Assembly (NCBI GenBank): GCA_001898835.1
Contig: MKVM01000003.1
Location: forward strand, 434,001-498,000
From: Micrococcales bacterium 72-143
GTDB lineage: Bacteria > Actinomycetota > Actinomycetes > Actinomycetales > Microbacteriaceae
DNA length: 64,000 nt
Direction: 5' to 3'
The notes under the pieces were generated by a model. That model ran no database searches. It was not told the DNA's origin and was given only the letters and a program-made list of their open reading frames with translations. The translations under genes and the position numbers were made by a program. Within the stretch, counting starts at the first letter, position 1; the number at the start of each line of letters is the position of its first letter. Below, in pieces: positions 1 through 8,688 of this stretch.

Positions 1-321
1 GCTCGTGGATCACCGCGGCCCGCCGGAGGGTGGCCGTGCGGCGGGTCGCGTAGGGGGGTCGCCCCTCGCCATTCCGCTGTTGTGCAGGAGTTCCGCTATT
101 GTGCAGGAGCCTTCCGAACGGCGCCCGCACACTCGTCCGGATTTCCGGGCCTCGCGGCAGGAGCTCCTGCTCAACCGCACAGAGGCTCCTGCGCAACAGC
201 AACAGCACGCGCTTTTGACGACGTCGGAGGCACGTGCAACGCTGATCCACGCGCGGCTTCGCGACCGCTCCGCCGCATCCGTCTCCGACCTCCTCCTCCG
301 TCCGCAACAGAGAAGACCGCC
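1..321. other. Intergenic region before ABC exporter
   Basis: I see no credible gene in this stretch; reading frames crossing it have no start context or recognisable protein. It holds a double palindrome (positions 76-200, listed separately) and a possible promoter for the ABC exporter, with TTGACG at 215-220 followed 17 nt later by the weak -10 candidate AACGCT at 238-243. The gene upstream, if any, lies outside the window. Confidence 0.5.
76..200. repeat. Nested double inverted repeat with GCAGGAG cores
   Basis: Two 19-nt tandem copies (72-90 and 91-109, one mismatch) each end in TTGTGCAGGAG. Two inverted partners follow: CTCCTGCTCAA at 164-174 and CTCCTGCGCAA at 186-196. The outer pair extends to 15 bp (76-90 with 186-200, one mismatch). 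The inner pair leaves a 54-nt spacer. It belongs with the palindromes at 4751 and 15154 because the arm ends in CAGGAG next to the spacer. Function unknown; it could fold in RNA or be a mobile-repeat relic. Confidence 0.7.
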
Positions 322-2055
322 ATGCTCGGAAAGCTCCTCCTCCGCTACCTCAAGCCGTACCGCTGGCTGCTCCTCGGCGTGCTCGTGTTCCAGTTCGCGT
401 CCGCGCTCGCCTCGCTCTACCTGCCGAGCCTCAACGCAGACATCATCAACAAGGGCGTCGCCACGGGCGACACCGCCTACATCTGGACCACCGGCGGGTT
501 CATGCTCGCGGTGTCGCTGGGGCAGATCGTCACCTCGATCGTCGCGACCTACTTCGCGGCGAAGGCGGCGATGCGGGCCGGCCGCGACATCCGCGACGAC
601 GTCTTCGAGAAGGTGAGCGCCTTCTCCGAGCGCGAGGTGTCGCACTTCGGGCCGGGATCGCTCATCACCCGCAACACCAACGACGTGCAGCAGGTGCAGA
701 TGCTCGCGATGATGGGCGCGACGATGCTGGTCTCGGCGCCGCTGCTCGCGATCGGCGGCATCATCATGGCCCTGCGCCAGGACCTGGGGCTGAGCTGGCT
801 GATCGGCGTCGCCGTGCCCGCGATCCTCCTCATGGCCGGCCTGATCATCGGCCGGATGGTGCCGCTGTTCCGCAGCTACCAGCACCGGCTCGACAACGTG
901 AACCGCATCATGCGCGAGCAGCTCACGGGCGTGCGCGTCGTGCGCGCGTTCGTGCGCGAGAGCATCGAGGAGGCGCGGTTCCGCGTTGCGAACGCCGACA
1001 TCATGGACGTCGGCCGCCGCGTGGGGTCGCTCTTCGTGCTGCTGTTCCCGCTCGCGATGCTCATCCTCAACGTCACGATCGTGGGCGTCATCTGGTTCGG
1101 CGGCATCCAGGTCGACGCGGGCCACGTCGAGATCGGCACCCTGTTCGCCTTCATGCAGTACGTCGGCCAGATCCTCATGGGCGTGCTCATGGCGAGCTTC
1201 ATGACGATGATGATCCCCCGCGCCGCCGTCTCGGCCGAGCGCATCTCGGAGGTGCTCGACCAGCCCTCGACCCTCGCCCGACCCGCCGATCCGGTGCGCG
1301 AGTTCCCCACACCCGGCACGGTCGAGTTCGTCGACGCGTCCTTCACCTACCCCGGCGCCGAGCACGCGGTGCTCGACGGCATCAGCTTCACCGCCGCGCG
1401 CGGCCAGACGGTCGCGATCGTGGGATCCACGGGTGCCGGCAAGACGACGCTCGTCTCCCTCATCCCACGCCTCTTCGACGTGACGGGCGGCGCCGTCCTG
1501 GTCGGCGGCGTGGATGTGCGCGAGGCCGACCTCGACGCGCTGTGGGCGAGCATCGGGCTCGTGCCGCAGCGTCCGTTCCTGTTCTCCGGCACGGTCGCCA
1601 GCAACCTCCGCTTCGGCCGCGAGGAGGCCACCGACGAGGACCTCTGGCACGCGCTCGAGATCGCCCAGGGCCGCGACTTCGTCGCCGCGATGGACGGCGG
1701 CCTCGACGCGCGCATCGCGCAGGGCGGCACCAACGTCTCGGGTGGGCAGCGGCAGCGTCTCGCCATCGCGCGGGCCATCGCGCACCGCCCCGAGATCCTC
1801 GTCTTCGACGACTCGTTCTCGGCGCTCGACCTCACGACGGACGCGCGGCTGCGGCAAGCGCTCTGGCGGGAGCTGCCGGAGGTGACGAAGATCGTCGTCG
1901 CCCAGCGCATCTCCACCATCACCGACGCCGACCGCATCATCGTCATCGAGGACGGGGCGATGGTCGGCAGCGGCACGCACGAGGAGCTGCTGGCCGGCAA
2001 CGACACCTACCGCGAGATCGCGGAATCCCAGCTCGGAGTGGAGGCCGGCGCATGA
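322..2055 (+). CDS. ABC exporter half-transporter, degenerate-site subunit
   Basis: A 577-residue half-transporter: six-helix ABC transmembrane domain (about 1-310) then a nucleotide-binding domain. Walker A GSTGAGKTT is near residue 367 and the signature VSGGQRQR is intact. Walker B reads LVFDDSFSALD (near 493), so the catalytic Glu is Asp, and the switch His is Gln (VVAQRIST, near 527). Both changes are typical of the degenerate-site subunit of heterodimeric exporters such as TM287/288 or BmrCD. The ATG at 322 puts the first helix right after MLGKLLLRYLKPYR; a longer frame from 82 adds only non-conserved sequence. The stop overlaps the next start (ATGA), so the two subunits are probably co-translated. 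Substrate unknown; drugs or lipids are usual. Confidence 0.93.
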   Translation: MLGKLLLRYLKPYRWLLLGVLVFQFASALASLYLPSLNADIINKGVATGDTAYIWTTGGFMLAVSLGQIVTSIVATYFAAKAAMRAGRDIRDDVFEKVSAFSEREVSHFGPGSLITRNTNDVQQVQMLAMMGATMLVSAPLLAIGGIIMALRQDLGLSWLIGVAVPAILLMAGLIIGRMVPLFRSYQHRLDNVNRIMREQLTGVRVVRAFVRESIEEARFRVANADIMDVGRRVGSLFVLLFPLAMLILNVTIVGVIWFGGIQVDAGHVEIGTLFAFMQYVGQILMGVLMASFMTMMIPRAAVSAERISEVLDQPSTLARPADPVREFPTPGTVEFVDASFTYPGAEHAVLDGISFTAARGQTVAIVGSTGAGKTTLVSLIPRLFDVTGGAVLVGGVDVREADLDALWASIGLVPQRPFLFSGTVASNLRFGREEATDEDLWHALEIAQGRDFVAAMDGGLDARIAQGGTNVSGGQRQRLAIARAIAHRPEILVFDDSFSALDLTTDARLRQALWRELPEVTKIVVAQRISTITDADRIIVIEDGAMVGSGTHEELLAGNDTYREIAESQLGVEAGA

Positions 2056-4130
2056 GCGGCACGCACGACCTGACCGACGACGAGAAGCTCGAGATCGAGC
2101 TCGGCGAGAAGGCGCGCATCGCGTCCGACTCGTGGGACAGCGTCGCCCCCGGTAAGGCGACCGACTTCGGCGCGAGCTTCCGGCGCATGATCGGCCTGCT
2201 GAGGCCGCACCGCGTCGCCTTCGTCTTCGTGTCGATCCTCGGCGCCGCGGGCGTCGTGCTCGCCGTGATCGCGCCGAAGGTGCTGGGCGAAGCCACCAAC
2301 CTGATCTTCGAGGGCGTCATCGGCACGCAGCTCGGCCAGTACCTGCCCGAGGGCATGACCAACGAGCAGGCCGTCGAGGCGCTGCGGCAGGCGGGCCAGA
2401 ACGACATCGCCAACATCGTCGAGACCGCAGGCGTGGTGCCCGGCCAGGGGGTCGACTTCGAGCGGCTCGGCTACATCCTGCTCGTCGTGCTCGCCATGTA
2501 CTTCGTGTCGGCGATCCTCACCTGGATGCAGGGCTACGTCGTGAACGTCATCATGGTGCGCACCATGTACCGCCTCCGCGAGGACGTCGAGGCGAAGATC
2601 AACCGCCTGCCGCTGCGCTACTTCGACCGCGTGCAGCGGGGCGAGCTCATCTCGCGCGTGACGAACGACATCGACAACATCACGCAGACGATGCAGCAGT
2701 CGCTGTCGCAGGCGATCAGCTCGGTGCTCACCGTCGTCGGCGTGCTCGTCATGATGTTCTCGATCTCCTGGGTGCTCGCGCTCGTGGCGCTCATCGCCCT
2801 GCCGCTCATGGGCGTCATCTTCGGCGTCATCGGACCGAAGTCGCAGAAGGCGTTCGGCATCCAGTGGCGCAAGGTCGGCCGCCTCAACGCACGCGTCGAG
2901 GAGTCGTTCTCCGGCCACGCGCTCGTGAAGGTGTTCGGCCGCGAGAAGGCCTCGCGCGAGAAGTTCCGCGCCGAAAACGAGGAGCTCTACCAGGCGGCCT
3001 TCAAGGCGCAGTTCCTCTCCGGCATGATCATGCCCGGCATGATGTTCGTCGGGAACCTCAGCTACGTCGTCATCGCCGTGCTCGGCGGGCTCATGGTCGC
3101 GAGCGGCGGGCTGCGCCTCGGCGACGTGCAGGCGTTCATCCAGTACTCGCAGCAGTTCACCCAGCCGCTCTCCGAGCTCGGCGGAATGGCCGCGGTCGTG
3201 CAGTCGGGCACCGCGTCGGCCGAGCGCGTGTTCGAGCTGCTCGACGAGGAGGAGCAGCAGCCGGATGCCGCCGACGCGCCCGCGCCGGCCGACGGTGACG
3301 GAACGATCGAGTTCCAGAACGTCTCGTTCTCCTACACCACGGAGGCGCCGCTCATCCGCGACCTGTCGTTCCGGGTGGAGCCCGGTCAGACGGTCGCGAT
3401 CGTCGGGCCGACGGGCGCCGGCAAGACCACGCTCGTGAACCTCATCATGCGGTTCTACGAGCTCGACGGCGGCCGCATCCTGCTGAACGGGCAGGACATC
3501 GCGGAGCTCACCCGGCACGACGTGCGCGCCCGCACCGGCATGGTGCTGCAGGATCCGTGGCTGTTCGCGGGCAGCATCCGCGACAACATCCGCTACGGCC
3601 GCGAGGACGCCACCGACGACGAGATCCGGGATGCGGCGAAGGCGAGCTACGTCGACCGTTTCGTGCACTCGCTGCCCGAGGGCTACGACACGCGCCTCGA
3701 CGAGGACGCGTCGAACGTGTCGGCGGGCGAGAAGCAGCTCATCACGATCGCGCGGGCGTTCCTCGCGCGGCCGAGCGTGCTCATCCTCGACGAGGCCACC
3801 TCCTCGGTCGACACCCGCACGGAGCTGCTGCTGCAGCACGCGATGGCGGCCCTCCGCGAGGGGCGCACCTCCTTCGTCATCGCGCACCGCCTCTCGACCA
3901 TCCGCGACGCCGACCTCATCCTCGTGATGGAGCACGGCGACATCGTCGAGCAGGGAAGCCACGACGAGCTCATCGCGGCGAAGGGCGCCTATTTCCGCCT
4001 CTACAACTCGCAGTTCGAGCAGGCCGCCACCGACCTCGATGCCGAGTTGGAGCAGCTCGCGGGCGACGACGCAGTGGTCGGGCAGGCGACGGCGCCTGCG
4101 GAGGCCGGCGAGGAGTCGGCGCAGGCCTGA
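2052..4130 (+). CDS. ABC exporter half-transporter, catalytic subunit
   Basis: Second subunit of the exporter, 692 residues. After a ~45-residue acidic cytosolic leader comes the six-helix domain (about 50-400), with an extra ~60-residue insertion between helices 1 and 2 (about 85-145). The nucleotide-binding domain has Walker A GPTGAGKTT (near 451), Walker B LILDEATSSVD with the catalytic Glu (near 576) and the switch His in VIAHRLST (near 610). Its signature is altered to VSAGEKQ. The canonical ATP site is therefore formed by this Walker A/B with the partner's VSGGQ, and the other composite site is degenerate, matching heterodimer logic. Start ATG overlaps the stop of the first subunit by 4 nt. 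An Ala/Glu-rich tail of about 40 residues ends the protein. Confidence 0.93.
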   Translation: MSGTHDLTDDEKLEIELGEKARIASDSWDSVAPGKATDFGASFRRMIGLLRPHRVAFVFVSILGAAGVVLAVIAPKVLGEATNLIFEGVIGTQLGQYLPEGMTNEQAVEALRQAGQNDIANIVETAGVVPGQGVDFERLGYILLVVLAMYFVSAILTWMQGYVVNVIMVRTMYRLREDVEAKINRLPLRYFDRVQRGELISRVTNDIDNITQTMQQSLSQAISSVLTVVGVLVMMFSISWVLALVALIALPLMGVIFGVIGPKSQKAFGIQWRKVGRLNARVEESFSGHALVKVFGREKASREKFRAENEELYQAAFKAQFLSGMIMPGMMFVGNLSYVVIAVLGGLMVASGGLRLGDVQAFIQYSQQFTQPLSELGGMAAVVQSGTASAERVFELLDEEEQQPDAADAPAPADGDGTIEFQNVSFSYTTEAPLIRDLSFRVEPGQTVAIVGPTGAGKTTLVNLIMRFYELDGGRILLNGQDIAELTRHDVRARTGMVLQDPWLFAGSIRDNIRYGREDATDDEIRDAAKASYVDRFVHSLPEGYDTRLDEDASNVSAGEKQLITIARAFLARPSVLILDEATSSVDTRTELLLQHAMAALREGRTSFVIAHRLSTIRDADLILVMEHGDIVEQGSHDELIAAKGAYFRLYNSQFEQAATDLDAELEQLAGDDAVVGQATAPAEAGEESAQA

Positions 4131-4180
4131 ACCGCGCCCCGGACGGGGCTCATGTCGGACGACGGGACTACCGTGTCGGC

Positions 4181-4690
4181 ATGCAGACACCGCTTCCGGA
4201 CGGCTGGGGCGAGTTCGGCGTCGGAGCCGCTGGAGCGACGGCGGCTCTCGCCGGCCTGCTCATCGTCGCGATCTCGGTGAACGTCGAGAAGATCCTCGCC
4301 TCGCGGGTCGCGACGCGTGGTGCGAGCTCGACGATCGCCTCGCTCGTGCTCGCCCTCGTCGCTTCGCTTCTCGTGCTCATCCCCGGCCAGACCCTGCAGG
4401 GTGTCGGCATCCAGCTCGCCGTCGTGCTCGTGCCGGCGACAGCGCTCCAGGTGGGTTCCCTGGTCGCCGGCGCGATCGAACGCCGGAAGGGCGCCGCCGG
4501 CATCACCCCTGCCGTCCTGACGGCGATCGCGGTGCTCGCCGCCCTGCAGTTCGCGCCCTTCCTCACCGCCGTCGTGATGCTGCTCGCGGGGCTGAGCGGC
4601 GGTCTCGCCGCGCTCGCGGCGGGCGTGGTGATCGTCATCATCGCCTCGATGGTGACCGCGTGGGCGCTGCTCGTCGAGGTGCTGCGCTGA
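4181..4690 (+). CDS. Small integral membrane protein, unknown function
   Basis: A 169-residue protein with four to five hydrophobic segments (about 15-35, 50-70, 75-95, 108-130 and 140-165), separated by short charged loops (EKILASR, ERRKG). I recognise no family and assign no function. The ATG at 4181 lies exactly 6 nt after TACCGT (4169-4174), a TANNNT -10 box, with no Shine-Dalgarno sequence, so the mRNA is probably leaderless. That argues for its own promoter rather than readthrough from the ABC genes 50 nt upstream. Confidence 0.75.
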   Translation: MQTPLPDGWGEFGVGAAGATAALAGLLIVAISVNVEKILASRVATRGASSTIASLVLALVASLLVLIPGQTLQGVGIQLAVVLVPATALQVGSLVAGAIERRKGAAGITPAVLTAIAVLAALQFAPFLTAVVMLLAGLSGGLAALAAGVVIVIIASMVTAWALLVEVLR

Positions 4691-4750
4691 CGAGGAGGCA
4701 TCTCGTCATGCCGGCCTCGGGGACGAGGGCGGCATCCGGCGGTACCGCCG

Positions 4751-4832
4751 CAGAAATGCAGGAGACTCCGGCGGAGACCGTCGTGCTGCCGGGCAGCCGC
4801 GGCCGCGAGACGCCGGATCTCCTGCATTTCTG
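4751..4832. repeat. Intergenic palindrome, 15-bp arms, 52-nt spacer
   Basis: CAGAAATGCAGGAGA at 4751-4765 is perfectly repeated in inverse at 4818-4832. The spacer is 52 nt and has no coding sense. The same 15-nt arm and the same spacer length recur at 15154-15247. It lies between the 3' ends of the membrane protein gene and the helicase gene. Confidence 0.85.
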
Positions 4833-4837
4833 ATGCT

Positions 4838-4856
4838 CGGCGACGTCATGTCGCCG
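4838..4856 (-). terminator. Hairpin terminator after helicase gene
   Basis: CGGCGAC (4838-4844) pairs perfectly with GTCGCCG (4850-4856) around a 5-nt loop. It lies 5 nt past the helicase stop codon on the minus strand. There is no U-run, as often in GC-rich actinobacteria. Confidence 0.5.
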
Positions 4857-4861
4857 GCGTA

Positions 4862-6913
4862 CTAGCGCTCGGCGAGCTCCGCGATGATGTCGTCGCCGGG
4901 AACGACCGGCGTCCACTCGGCCACGATGTCGGCACGCTGCAGCAGCTCCTCGGTGCGGCGGCGGCGGTTGCGCGGCACGAGCGTCACGACGGTGCCCTCC
5001 TTGCCGGCGCGACCGGTGCGGCCGGCGCGGTGCAGGTACGCCTTGTACTCGTCGGGCGCATCCGCCTGGATCACGAGCGAGACGTCGTCGACGTGGATGC
5101 CGCGCGCGGCCACATCCGTCGCTACGAGCGCCTGCACGCGACCGTTCGCGAACTTCTCGAGCGCGCGCTGGCGGCGCGACTGCGTGAGGTCGCCGTGGAT
5201 CGACTCGGCGCGGATGCCCGCGTCGTCGAGCAGGTCGGCGAGCTGCTCCGCGAAGGCGCGGGTGCGCGCGAACACGAGCTTCTTGCCGGGACCGGAGGCG
5301 AGCTCGACGAGCACCTCCTGCTTGTCGCGCTGGTCGAGCAGCAGCACGCGGTGCTCGATCGTGGAGCTCGCCTGGTCTTCACCGGCGACCTCGTGCACGG
5401 CCGGGTCCTTGAGGTAGCGCTCGACGATGTCGGCCACGCCCTTGTCGAGGGTGGCGGAGAACAGCAGGCGCTGCCCGCCCTCCGCGGTGCGGTCGAGGAT
5501 CTCGGTGACGGGCTCCGCGAATCCGAGCTCGCACATGTGGTCGGCCTCGTCGAGCACCGTGATGACGACCTTCGAGAGGTCGAGGCGACCGGATGCGGAG
5601 AGGTCCTGGATGCGGCCCGGGGTGCCGATGACGATGTCGACGCCGCGCTCGAGGGCGCCGAGCTGCCGGGCGTAGGGCACGCCGCCGTAGATCTGGGTCG
5701 TGAAGAGGCCGACGCTGCGGGCGATCGGCTGCACGGTGCGGTCGATCTGCAAGGCCAGCTCGCGGGTCGGCGCGAGGATGAGCGCGCGCGGGGCGCGACC
5801 GAACTCGCGACGCTTCTGGTCACCGGCCTGCATCTTCAGGAGGCGCTCCACGAGCGGCGCGCCGAACGCGATCGTCTTGCCCGATCCGGTGCGACCGCGA
5901 CCGAGCACATCGCCGCCCGACAGCACGTCGGGGATCGTCGCCGCCTGGATGGCGAACGGCGCGGTGGCGCCGAGCTCGGCGAGCTCGCGCACGATGTTCT
6001 GGCCGAGGCCGAGGTCGGCGAACGTCACGCCCTCGACGTCGGATGCCTCGATGGCCTGCGCCTCGAGGCGCTCGAGCACGACGTCCTCGACGACCGGGCG
6101 GGGGGCGCGGTCCTCGTGGTCGCGACGCGGACGGTCGTCGCGGGAGCCGCGGCGGTCGTCACGGTACCCGCGGTCGTCGCGGTCACGGCGGGGACGCTCG
6201 TCCCGCTCGAAGCGGGGACGCTCGCCGTAGCCGCGGTCGTCGCGGTGCGGGCGCTCCTCGCGCACGACGCGGTCGCCGTGGTCGCGGCGCGGGCGGTCGT
6301 CATAGCGGGGACGGTCGCTCTCGTAGCGCGGACGCTCCGACTCGTACCGCGGGCGCTCGTCGCCGTGGCGACGCTGGGGCCGGTCGCCCGCGAGGCGGTG
6401 CGGCCGGTCGCCCGCGTGGTTGCTGCGGGAGGACGACACGCCGTCCCGGCCCCGGTATCCGTCGCGGCGCGGCGCGTCGTCCTGCCGAACGGAACGGTCG
6501 GCGCGCGGGCGGTCACCGTATGCGCGGTCGTCGCGGCGCGGCTGGTCGTCGCGACGCGGACGGTCGCCGTAGCCGCGGTCGTCGCGGTCCCGGCCGTAGC
6601 CGGTGTCGCGCTTGCGGGCGGCGGGGGCGCGCTCGACGGAAGCGCGCGCGTCCTTGCCGCGCGGCTCCCAGTTGGGGCGGCCGTCCTCGGCGCGCTCGAC
6701 GCGCTGCCCGCGGGGGCGCTCGGCTCCGCGGCCCTGGGCGACGCGCTGCTCGCTCGACCAGCGCGGCTTCTTGCCGCCGCGGGCGGCATCCGTCTCGGGC
6801 TGGTAGCCGCGGTGCTTGGCGGTGGGGCCGCCGACCTTCTTCGCGGTCGGCTTCTTGGTGTGAGGCGCCTTGCCCTTCGCGGGCGCGCCCCTCTTGGACG
6901 TGTTGTACGACAT
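4862..6913 (-). CDS. DEAD-box RNA helicase with N-terminal RD-rich tail
   Basis: ATP-dependent RNA helicase of 683 residues. The core has the Q-motif region FADLGL with PFAIQ (near 297), GRTGSGKT (near 341-348), PTRELA, TPGR, DEAD in VLDEADHM (near 450), SAT (near 484), ARGI and HRAGRTGRAG (near 627). It likely remodels structured mRNA or rRNA. The first ~285 residues are low complexity, rich in Arg, Asp, Gly and Tyr (RDDRGYGDRPRRD-like repeats). In bacterial DEAD proteins such a basic RNA-binding tail is usually at the C-terminus, whereas here the protein ends soon after the helicase core. The ATG at 6913 has GGAG 9 nt upstream; an ATG at 6934 would add seven residues without a better site. 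Confidence 0.93.
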   Translation of the reverse strand: MSYNTSKRGAPAKGKAPHTKKPTAKKVGGPTAKHRGYQPETDAARGGKKPRWSSEQRVAQGRGAERPRGQRVERAEDGRPNWEPRGKDARASVERAPAARKRDTGYGRDRDDRGYGDRPRRDDQPRRDDRAYGDRPRADRSVRQDDAPRRDGYRGRDGVSSSRSNHAGDRPHRLAGDRPQRRHGDERPRYESERPRYESDRPRYDDRPRRDHGDRVVREERPHRDDRGYGERPRFERDERPRRDRDDRGYRDDRRGSRDDRPRRDHEDRAPRPVVEDVVLERLEAQAIEASDVEGVTFADLGLGQNIVRELAELGATAPFAIQAATIPDVLSGGDVLGRGRTGSGKTIAFGAPLVERLLKMQAGDQKRREFGRAPRALILAPTRELALQIDRTVQPIARSVGLFTTQIYGGVPYARQLGALERGVDIVIGTPGRIQDLSASGRLDLSKVVITVLDEADHMCELGFAEPVTEILDRTAEGGQRLLFSATLDKGVADIVERYLKDPAVHEVAGEDQASSTIEHRVLLLDQRDKQEVLVELASGPGKKLVFARTRAFAEQLADLLDDAGIRAESIHGDLTQSRRQRALEKFANGRVQALVATDVAARGIHVDDVSLVIQADAPDEYKAYLHRAGRTGRAGKEGTVVTLVPRNRRRRTEELLQRADIVAEWTPVVPGDDIIAELAER

Positions 6914-7220
6914 GGTTGTGTCTCCGGTGCTCATGAGAGTGCGCCCCGAACCGATGCGGTTCGCGACGAGAACCCGGACGCTGTCGACCGGGGCCGTTTT
7001 CCTCGTGGAATTCCTCGGCGACGGATGCGTCGCCGATCCGGCCCGCTCGACCTACACAGTGCATTGACGCGGCCAGATGCCGCGATTCGTCGAGAGCCGA
7101 CCGCACGAGCATAGCGGGTCGCCGCCGCCCGCACCCGTGCATCCGCCGTGAACCGGCCGCCCGTGGCGGGCATGGCCGCCGCGTTCGGCAGCGGATGCGC
7201 GGGGTTACGGTAGTGCGATC
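6914..7220. other. Intergenic region with helicase leader
   Basis: About 300 nt between divergent genes, with no gene I can support. On the minus strand it would give the helicase a long leader containing the hairpin GGCGAC-GGATGC-GTCGCC (7017-7034). Long structured leaders are common on cold-induced RNA helicase genes, but nothing here proves it. On the plus strand TACGGT (7206-7211), 9 nt before the ATG at 7221, could be a -10 box for the lipoprotein gene. Confidence 0.4.
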
Positions 7221-8222
7221 ATGCGCGCCGCGAACCCGACACGTGCCGCCCTCGGGGCCGCGCTGCTCGCCGCGCTCACGCTCGCCGGATGCGCGCCCAC
7301 GGGCGACCAGCCGACGACGGAGGTGGAGGGCGTCGTCGTCTCGAGCAACCCGCACCTCGCGACCGACCCCACCGTTCCGACGACCGTCGACCTCGCATAC
7401 GCGACGATCGACGGCCGGCCGCTGTACCTCGACGCCTGCATGCCCCCGGACTTCGAGCCGCTCACCGACCCGGCGCGCGCGGCGATCGTGGTGGTGCACG
7501 GCGGCAGCTGGACCCGCGGTTCGAAGAACGACATCGCCTGGCGTGCGGTGTGCCAGTGGCTCGCGAAGGCGGGCTACCCGGCCTTCGCGGTCGACTACCG
7601 GCTCGCGCCCGCGAACCCGTACCCGGCAGCCGTCGAGGACGTCGCATCCGCGGTGGAGTGGTTGCGCGAGCCGCAGCAGGTGACGCGGTTCGGCATCGAC
7701 CCGGATCGCGTCGGCGCGTTCGGCGGGTCGGCCGGCGCCAACATCGTGTCGCTGCTCGGCACCCGCGGGAGGGGACCGCTCGACACGGGCTCGCGAGTCG
7801 CCGCGGTCGTGGAGCTGTCGGGCCCCATCGACCTGACGGGGGCCGCGGCGACCGACGACTTCCGTCCCGTGCAGCTCGCCTACCTCGGCTGCGCGGCGGC
7901 CGCCGAGTGCCCGGCCGCCCTCGCAGCGTCCCCCAGCACCTGGGTCGACCCGAGCGACCCGCCCTTCTTCGTCGCCCACTCGACCCAGGAGATGATCCCC
8001 CTCGAGCAGGCCCGGCTGTTCGTGCGGGCGCTCCGGGATGCGGGGGTCGACACGACGTTCGTCACCGTCGAGGGACGCCTGCACTCGATCGCGATGATCG
8101 ACGACGGCCTGAAGGGTCGCATCCTCGACTTCTTCGCACGTACGCTCGCCCCGACGCGCCTGCCGGTCGCGCCCGCGACGGAGGCCGCCGCACCCGAGCC
8201 GTCGGAAGCCCCGGCCGGCTGA
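7221..8222 (+). CDS. Lipoprotein alpha/beta hydrolase (HSL-type esterase)
   Basis: A 333-residue carboxylesterase-like protein. A lipoprotein signal ends in LTLAGC with lipidated Cys24, placing the enzyme on the outer face of the membrane. The hormone-sensitive-lipase oxyanion motif HGGSW begins at His93, and the nucleophile motif GGSAGAN has Ser170. A His near the end (GRLHSIAMID) fits the catalytic triad, with an Asp upstream. The Pro/Ala/Glu-rich last 30 residues are probably disordered. Substrate unknown; short acyl esters are typical. It appears to be monocistronic. Confidence 0.85.
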   Translation: MRAANPTRAALGAALLAALTLAGCAPTGDQPTTEVEGVVVSSNPHLATDPTVPTTVDLAYATIDGRPLYLDACMPPDFEPLTDPARAAIVVVHGGSWTRGSKNDIAWRAVCQWLAKAGYPAFAVDYRLAPANPYPAAVEDVASAVEWLREPQQVTRFGIDPDRVGAFGGSAGANIVSLLGTRGRGPLDTGSRVAAVVELSGPIDLTGAAATDDFRPVQLAYLGCAAAAECPAALAASPSTWVDPSDPPFFVAHSTQEMIPLEQARLFVRALRDAGVDTTFVTVEGRLHSIAMIDDGLKGRILDFFARTLAPTRLPVAPATEAAAPEPSEAPAG

Positions 8223-8301
8223 CGGCGCCGCAACGACCGAGCCCCCGAGCCAGCGCGCGCCACCCGCGGGATGCGAGACTGCCGACGAACGAGGAGGTTC
8301 G

Positions 8302-8688
8302 ATGGCCGATCAGATGACCGTGCGACTGGAGCTGTTCGCCGACGACGTCGCCGCATCCGTCGCGTTCTACCGCGATGTGCTGGGCTTCGAGGCCGGCACC
8401 GGGTGGGGCGAGTACGTACCCGTGCGCTGCGGCGCCGTCACGCTGGGGATCGGGCCGGCATCCGGGCTGTCGGACGAGCACTACTTCCGGCCGGAGGTCG
8501 CCTCAGACCGCCGCGGGCTCGGGGTCGAGATCGTGCTGGAGGTCGCCGACGTCGGGGCCGTCTACGAGCGGGTCCGCGCGAGCGGCCATCCGCTCGTCAC
8601 GCCGCTCAAGGACCGGCCGTGGGGGCTCACCGACTTCCGGGTGGCGGACCCCGACGGCTACTTCCTGCGGATCACCTCGCGGGCGTGA
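8302..8688 (+). CDS. VOC family (glyoxalase/bleomycin-resistance fold) protein
   Basis: A 128-residue single-domain vicinal-oxygen-chelate protein. It has the usual paired beta-alpha-beta-beta-beta modules: the first starts LELFADDVAASVAFYRDVLGFE and the second ends FRVADPDGYFLRI. Members bind a metal or sequester small molecules, and nothing here fixes the substrate. The start ATG has a strong GAGGAGG site 6 nt upstream. The last 17 nt overlap, tail to tail, the end of the RND pump gene on the other strand. Confidence 0.85.
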   Translation: MADQMTVRLELFADDVAASVAFYRDVLGFEAGTGWGEYVPVRCGAVTLGIGPASGLSDEHYFRPEVASDRRGLGVEIVLEVADVGAVYERVRASGHPLVTPLKDRPWGLTDFRVADPDGYFLRITSRA

